The notes beneath the pieces are model-generated. The model did not search any database, had not been told where the DNA came from, and was given only the letters and a program-made list of their open reading frames with translations. Positions 60,923-64,000 of a stretch of 64,000 bases of DNA are shown here, piece after piece. The stretch lies in contig NC_088782.1 of the NCBI RefSeq assembly GCF_958450345.1, positions 100,408,358-100,472,357 of the forward strand. Reading direction: 5' to 3'. Both the position numbers and the translations under genes were made by a program. The DNA comes from Calliphora vicina (lineage: Eukaryota > Arthropoda > Insecta > Diptera > Calliphoridae). Within the stretch, counting starts at the first letter, position 1; the number at the start of each line of letters is the position of its first letter.

Positions 60923-63100
60923 CACTATGCAACAAATGAAGACTTTTGGAAAAACTGAAGATCATGACAGTATAGGTTTGACTCTACTACCAAAGTGTAG
61001 TAAAACCCAGTACTCAGTTTGTCCATTTTGGTGACCGATTTTTTTTATGGGCCCCCAAAAGTTTCTGAAAATCAGTGGGGCCTCTAAAAAAGGTGTCATC
61101 AGTTTTTGGTTAACAGCTAATTCAGACTTTGTGATACGGCTTAACTTTATATGGCAATAATATAGCTAAGAGTCCGCCAAATAAATTTGTTTAAATCTTT
61201 TTTTCCAAAAAAATAGCTTTTTCGTGCTTTTTTACTTTTTTTAGAATAACTTCCAGGGTCTCCTAATTTTTCACTAACAATATTTAGCAAAGTTGTAGCT
61301 ACGGTAAAGTTGAACAACTCTTGAGAACATATCAATGCATTCTCAACGTGTCTAGTCACTCTAAATAGCACATAAAGATCACTTTGTACCTTAACAATTT
61401 TCGTTTTTACTATTTTTTGACACTAAACCAAAGATTTTTTATTAAAATAGTATGATCAAGTCCACACTTCTATGTTGTGCTGTATTATTTACTCGGCTGA
61501 GGTGTTCGTAATGGGGATCAGTGAGTGAACCCTCAATGTCACACATTTAAAAAAATCGCCAAAAAGCCATTTGTGATCCGAAATAAAAAATATAGATAGT
61601 CGTTGAGAAGGTCTACAAAAATATGCTTTTATCTGTAGGTTATCTCTTTTAGTTCAAGAGATATTTAGGTTTAATTTTTTTTTTTAAATTTTGCTCTATT
61701 TTTTTTTGTATTTTATATATGATGGGCGTACGAAAGGTCGAAATTTGTATTTTATATATGACGTATATTTGCGATAAAATTCTAAAGAAAATAAAACCAA
61801 CCTGATAACAATTATTTCGTCCCTATAAAAAGTTACACACATCCAAAGTTGAAACATCTTTTTATATATTTCAACTTTGTATGCGTGTGTTTTTTAAGTT
61901 TTTTTCAAAAAAAGTCCCCATATTATTTCCTTTATAAAAAACTAATTTTCTTCATGGCTATATAAATTTTTTTATGATTTGGAAAGAGAACTTAACGCAA
62001 AAACGTACAAAGTAAAATTTGACTAACTTAAGCGGTCATTGTACCCCCGAGCCCTATCCAAACTTGGCCAATTTTGAAACAAAATTTTAGGTTTGAGTAA
62101 AATATTCTAAAAACGCAAAGCACCGATCCTCAAAAACTCATCATATTTGTATAGGCCTATATGTTGTTTATATACATACAAAACGTTTTTACTATCATAC
62201 TGTAAATAACGCCAAAGTGGGCTATTTTCTAAAAAAAACTCAGTTTTTGGAACACATTTTCCCCGTTTTAGGAATTTCGATGTTTGAAAACAAATAATGG
62301 CAACATTAGTGATGCCATTGACTTAAGAACATTTAGATCTATATTAGTTCTTTTTAAGGTAAAATACGTCTGAAAAAACACAAAATTATTCATTTGACTA
62401 AAATGTCAATCTACAAGTCATAAGGTTTCCACCGATATCAAAAAATTATATAAAAAGCTTATATTTACTCTTCAGAAGCTCCACAAACCATGCCCACTTA
62501 AAAAAATTTTAATGTTTTTTCATATCTTGCATCAAGCCGGTCTTGCGTGATCAAAATTGGATAAAGTGATGCGCCCGGATCATACCAATAATGATTTGCC
62601 CATTCTTCGTTATGTCAGCACAATAGAGAAGTATACACTCGAACATAAATTTTTAACAAAAAATTTTTCTTTTAGAGTCAAAAAATTGTAAAAAACTAAA
62701 AATTTTATGCTACAAAGTGATTTTTGACAGCTATTTAGAATACCTAGATATGTTCGGATTGCATTGATTTGTTCACAAGAGTTATTCAAATTTACCGTAG
62801 CTACAACTTTACAAAATATTGTTCTTGAAAAATTAGGAGTCCCTAGAAGTTATTCTAAAAAAAGTAAAGAAAAAATTTTTCTTAATATATTTTTTCAACA
62901 AAAGTGCACGAAAAAGCAATTTATTGGAAAAAAAAAACAACAAATTTAACAAAATTTATTTGGCGGACTCTTAGCTATATTACTGCCATATAAAGTTAAG
63001 CCGTATCACAAAGTCTGAATTAGCTGTTAACCCAAAACTGATGACACCTTTTTTAGAGGCCCCACTAATTTTCAGAAACTTTGGGGGCCCATTAAAAAAA
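60923..63100 (-). mobile_element. Long-inverted-repeat element, copy B
   Basis: It starts ACACTATGCAACAAATGAAG and is colinear with the reverse complement of 11118-13480, with arms of about 0.5-0.6 kb at 60923-61490 and 62620-63095. The right terminus is missing: similarity stops at GGGGGCCCATTAAAAAAAAT. Frames in three of the four arms of copies A and B keep the phrase CSQELFNFTVATTLLNIV or a close variant. Confidence 0.75.
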
Positions 63101-63104
63101 ATGG

Positions 63105-63207
63105 AAAAAAAATTAAATTTTGTTTACCTAAAAATATTTAAAATTTTGAAGTATAATTTGGTGAAGGGTATATAAGATTCGGCACAGGCGAATATAGCAT
63201 TTTTAAC
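63105..63207 (-). mobile_element. HINE family 1, 5' terminal fragment
   Basis: GGTGAAGGGTATATAAGATT, CGGCACAGGCGAATATAGCA and GTTTACCTAAAAATATTTAA are the complement of a family-1 start. It replaces the right end of the long-inverted-repeat element. Confidence 0.75.
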
Positions 63208-64000
63208 TCTGTAAAGTACATCGTATTACGCTTAGTTACAGATCCACAAAACTAAAATATTTTCGTTCCTAAAGCCGTAAAAATTACTTCACAACTAAGC
63301 AAACCAACATTTTTAATCTGGCCCAAATTTTGACCACATCATTTCAAAGTCTCATGGAATTACTTACTTCACGTTTTACCTGCTAAAAAATTTGTTAAGG
63401 CTAAACTAAAGCCTGCGGTTTTATTTTTGCTTTACTAAGTATATTTATCTTCCTAGAACAAACAAAACTGTAACACTATGCCGGAGCTGTTGAGAAATGA
63501 CAATGATGACGTTGATGGTTGTGATGATAAAATGTACAGCAAAAACAAAATCCCAGAAACAAAGTGAAGAACGAGGATAAGTTTTGTTAGTCTTGGGGAC
63601 AATAATAATGGTTGCTTTTTGGTTTTTGTATAGTTTCTGTATTATTTTCCTCTAACCGATTATGTAGGAATGTTCTTCCAGAGACTATGGGAGAAAGAAA
63701 CTGACTGACTGATGACTGACTGACTGCTTGACTGACTGTACATCTTTCATTATGTTTGTTGCATACACATTGTACTTTTCATATTAAAGTCATAATATAA
63801 GTTTAGTTAAAGTTTTTTCTTTGTCCAGCAAACTATTTACTCAAATGTGCTTAGCACTGCTTTGTCGAGTATTTTCCTAAAATGTTTGCTGGGTTAAGAC
63901 AGTGTGATGTATGCTGAAGATTGCGTATGACACAATAATGAAAATCTCATAAATAAATACGTTCGCTTGTCCGTATTTTTCATATTTTTGTCTACTTAAG
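63208..64000. other. Intergenic tract with a TGAC microsatellite
   Basis: CTGACTGACTGATGACTGAC and related units run about 63700-63738. No gene is supported; the tract is slightly less A/T-rich around 63480-63540, without a domain. Confidence 0.45.

Noticed and set aside
63690..63740. TGAC run read as a Helitron 5' end like those at 34050 and 60410
   Set aside because: The TCTATATATATAAAAG start and the GCTGAAGCTAGA phrase are missing, so it is only a microsatellite.

Overview
This is a eukaryotic, AT-rich, gene-poor window made almost entirely of nested transposable elements. The contents point to a higher fly (Diptera, perhaps a calyptrate): non-LTR retrotransposons with insect-type domains, a mauritiana-type mariner remnant, mini-me/DINE-1-like elements carrying GTCY (GACA) tracts, and Helitrons with the fly-type TCTATATATATAAAAG start. 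The species is an inference. I see no intact host protein gene, rRNA, tRNA or CRISPR array.

The dominant class is a set of Helitron-like non-autonomous elements (called HINE here) in three families. All begin ACAAGTAAGA, carry a GACA-type tract next to an AATCGACT motif, and end in GGGTATAA. The inner bases of the 5' and 3' terminal motifs covary between families (CCCTTCACC/GGTGAAGGG, CCCTCCACC/GGTGGAGGG, CCCTACAC/GTGTAGGG). Family 1 is at 237-2543, 4045-6073, 47491-47950 and 63105-63207. Family 2 is at 7489-9800, 19647-21611 and 54264-57226. Family 3 is at 15730-16484, 22512-23049, 43955-44368, 46135-46270, 49877-50634 and 52195-52575. In the 4045-6073 copy the GACA tract has grown to about 1.2 kb.

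DNA transposons include a foldback element with a 9-bp target duplication (261-1287), a 1300-bp Mutator-like element with a 10-bp duplication (41789-43088), a MITE with 3-bp duplications present twice (3858-6458 and 54662-55243), a 642-bp element with a Transib-like terminal heptamer and 5-bp duplication (23171-23812), a 224-bp element with a 7-bp duplication (53812-54035), a 247-bp MITE present twice, a long-inverted-repeat element of about 2.3 kb (11118-13480, 39340-40300, 60923-63100), a canonical Helitron (34023-36226) and a fragment of a Helitron replicase gene (59602-60043).

Retroelements are a Jockey-type RT fragment (9940-11100, +), a decayed APE/RT/RNase H LINE on the minus strand (24740-30480) interrupted by a second LINE 3' end (+, about 26510-27119), a small RT fragment near 37.5 kb, and a possible solo LTR near 52 kb. 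Other traces of coding are a FLYWCH-like zinc-finger exon or pseudogene (15419-15610), an uncharacterised minus-strand ORF (48873-49076), and a 44-residue ORF with a signal-peptide-like start (39077-39211).

The pieces do not form a pathway. They record layered insertion, and several copies carry internal empty-site controls that fix boundaries and relative order. The uncovered tracts are AT-rich DNA with no gene I can support.
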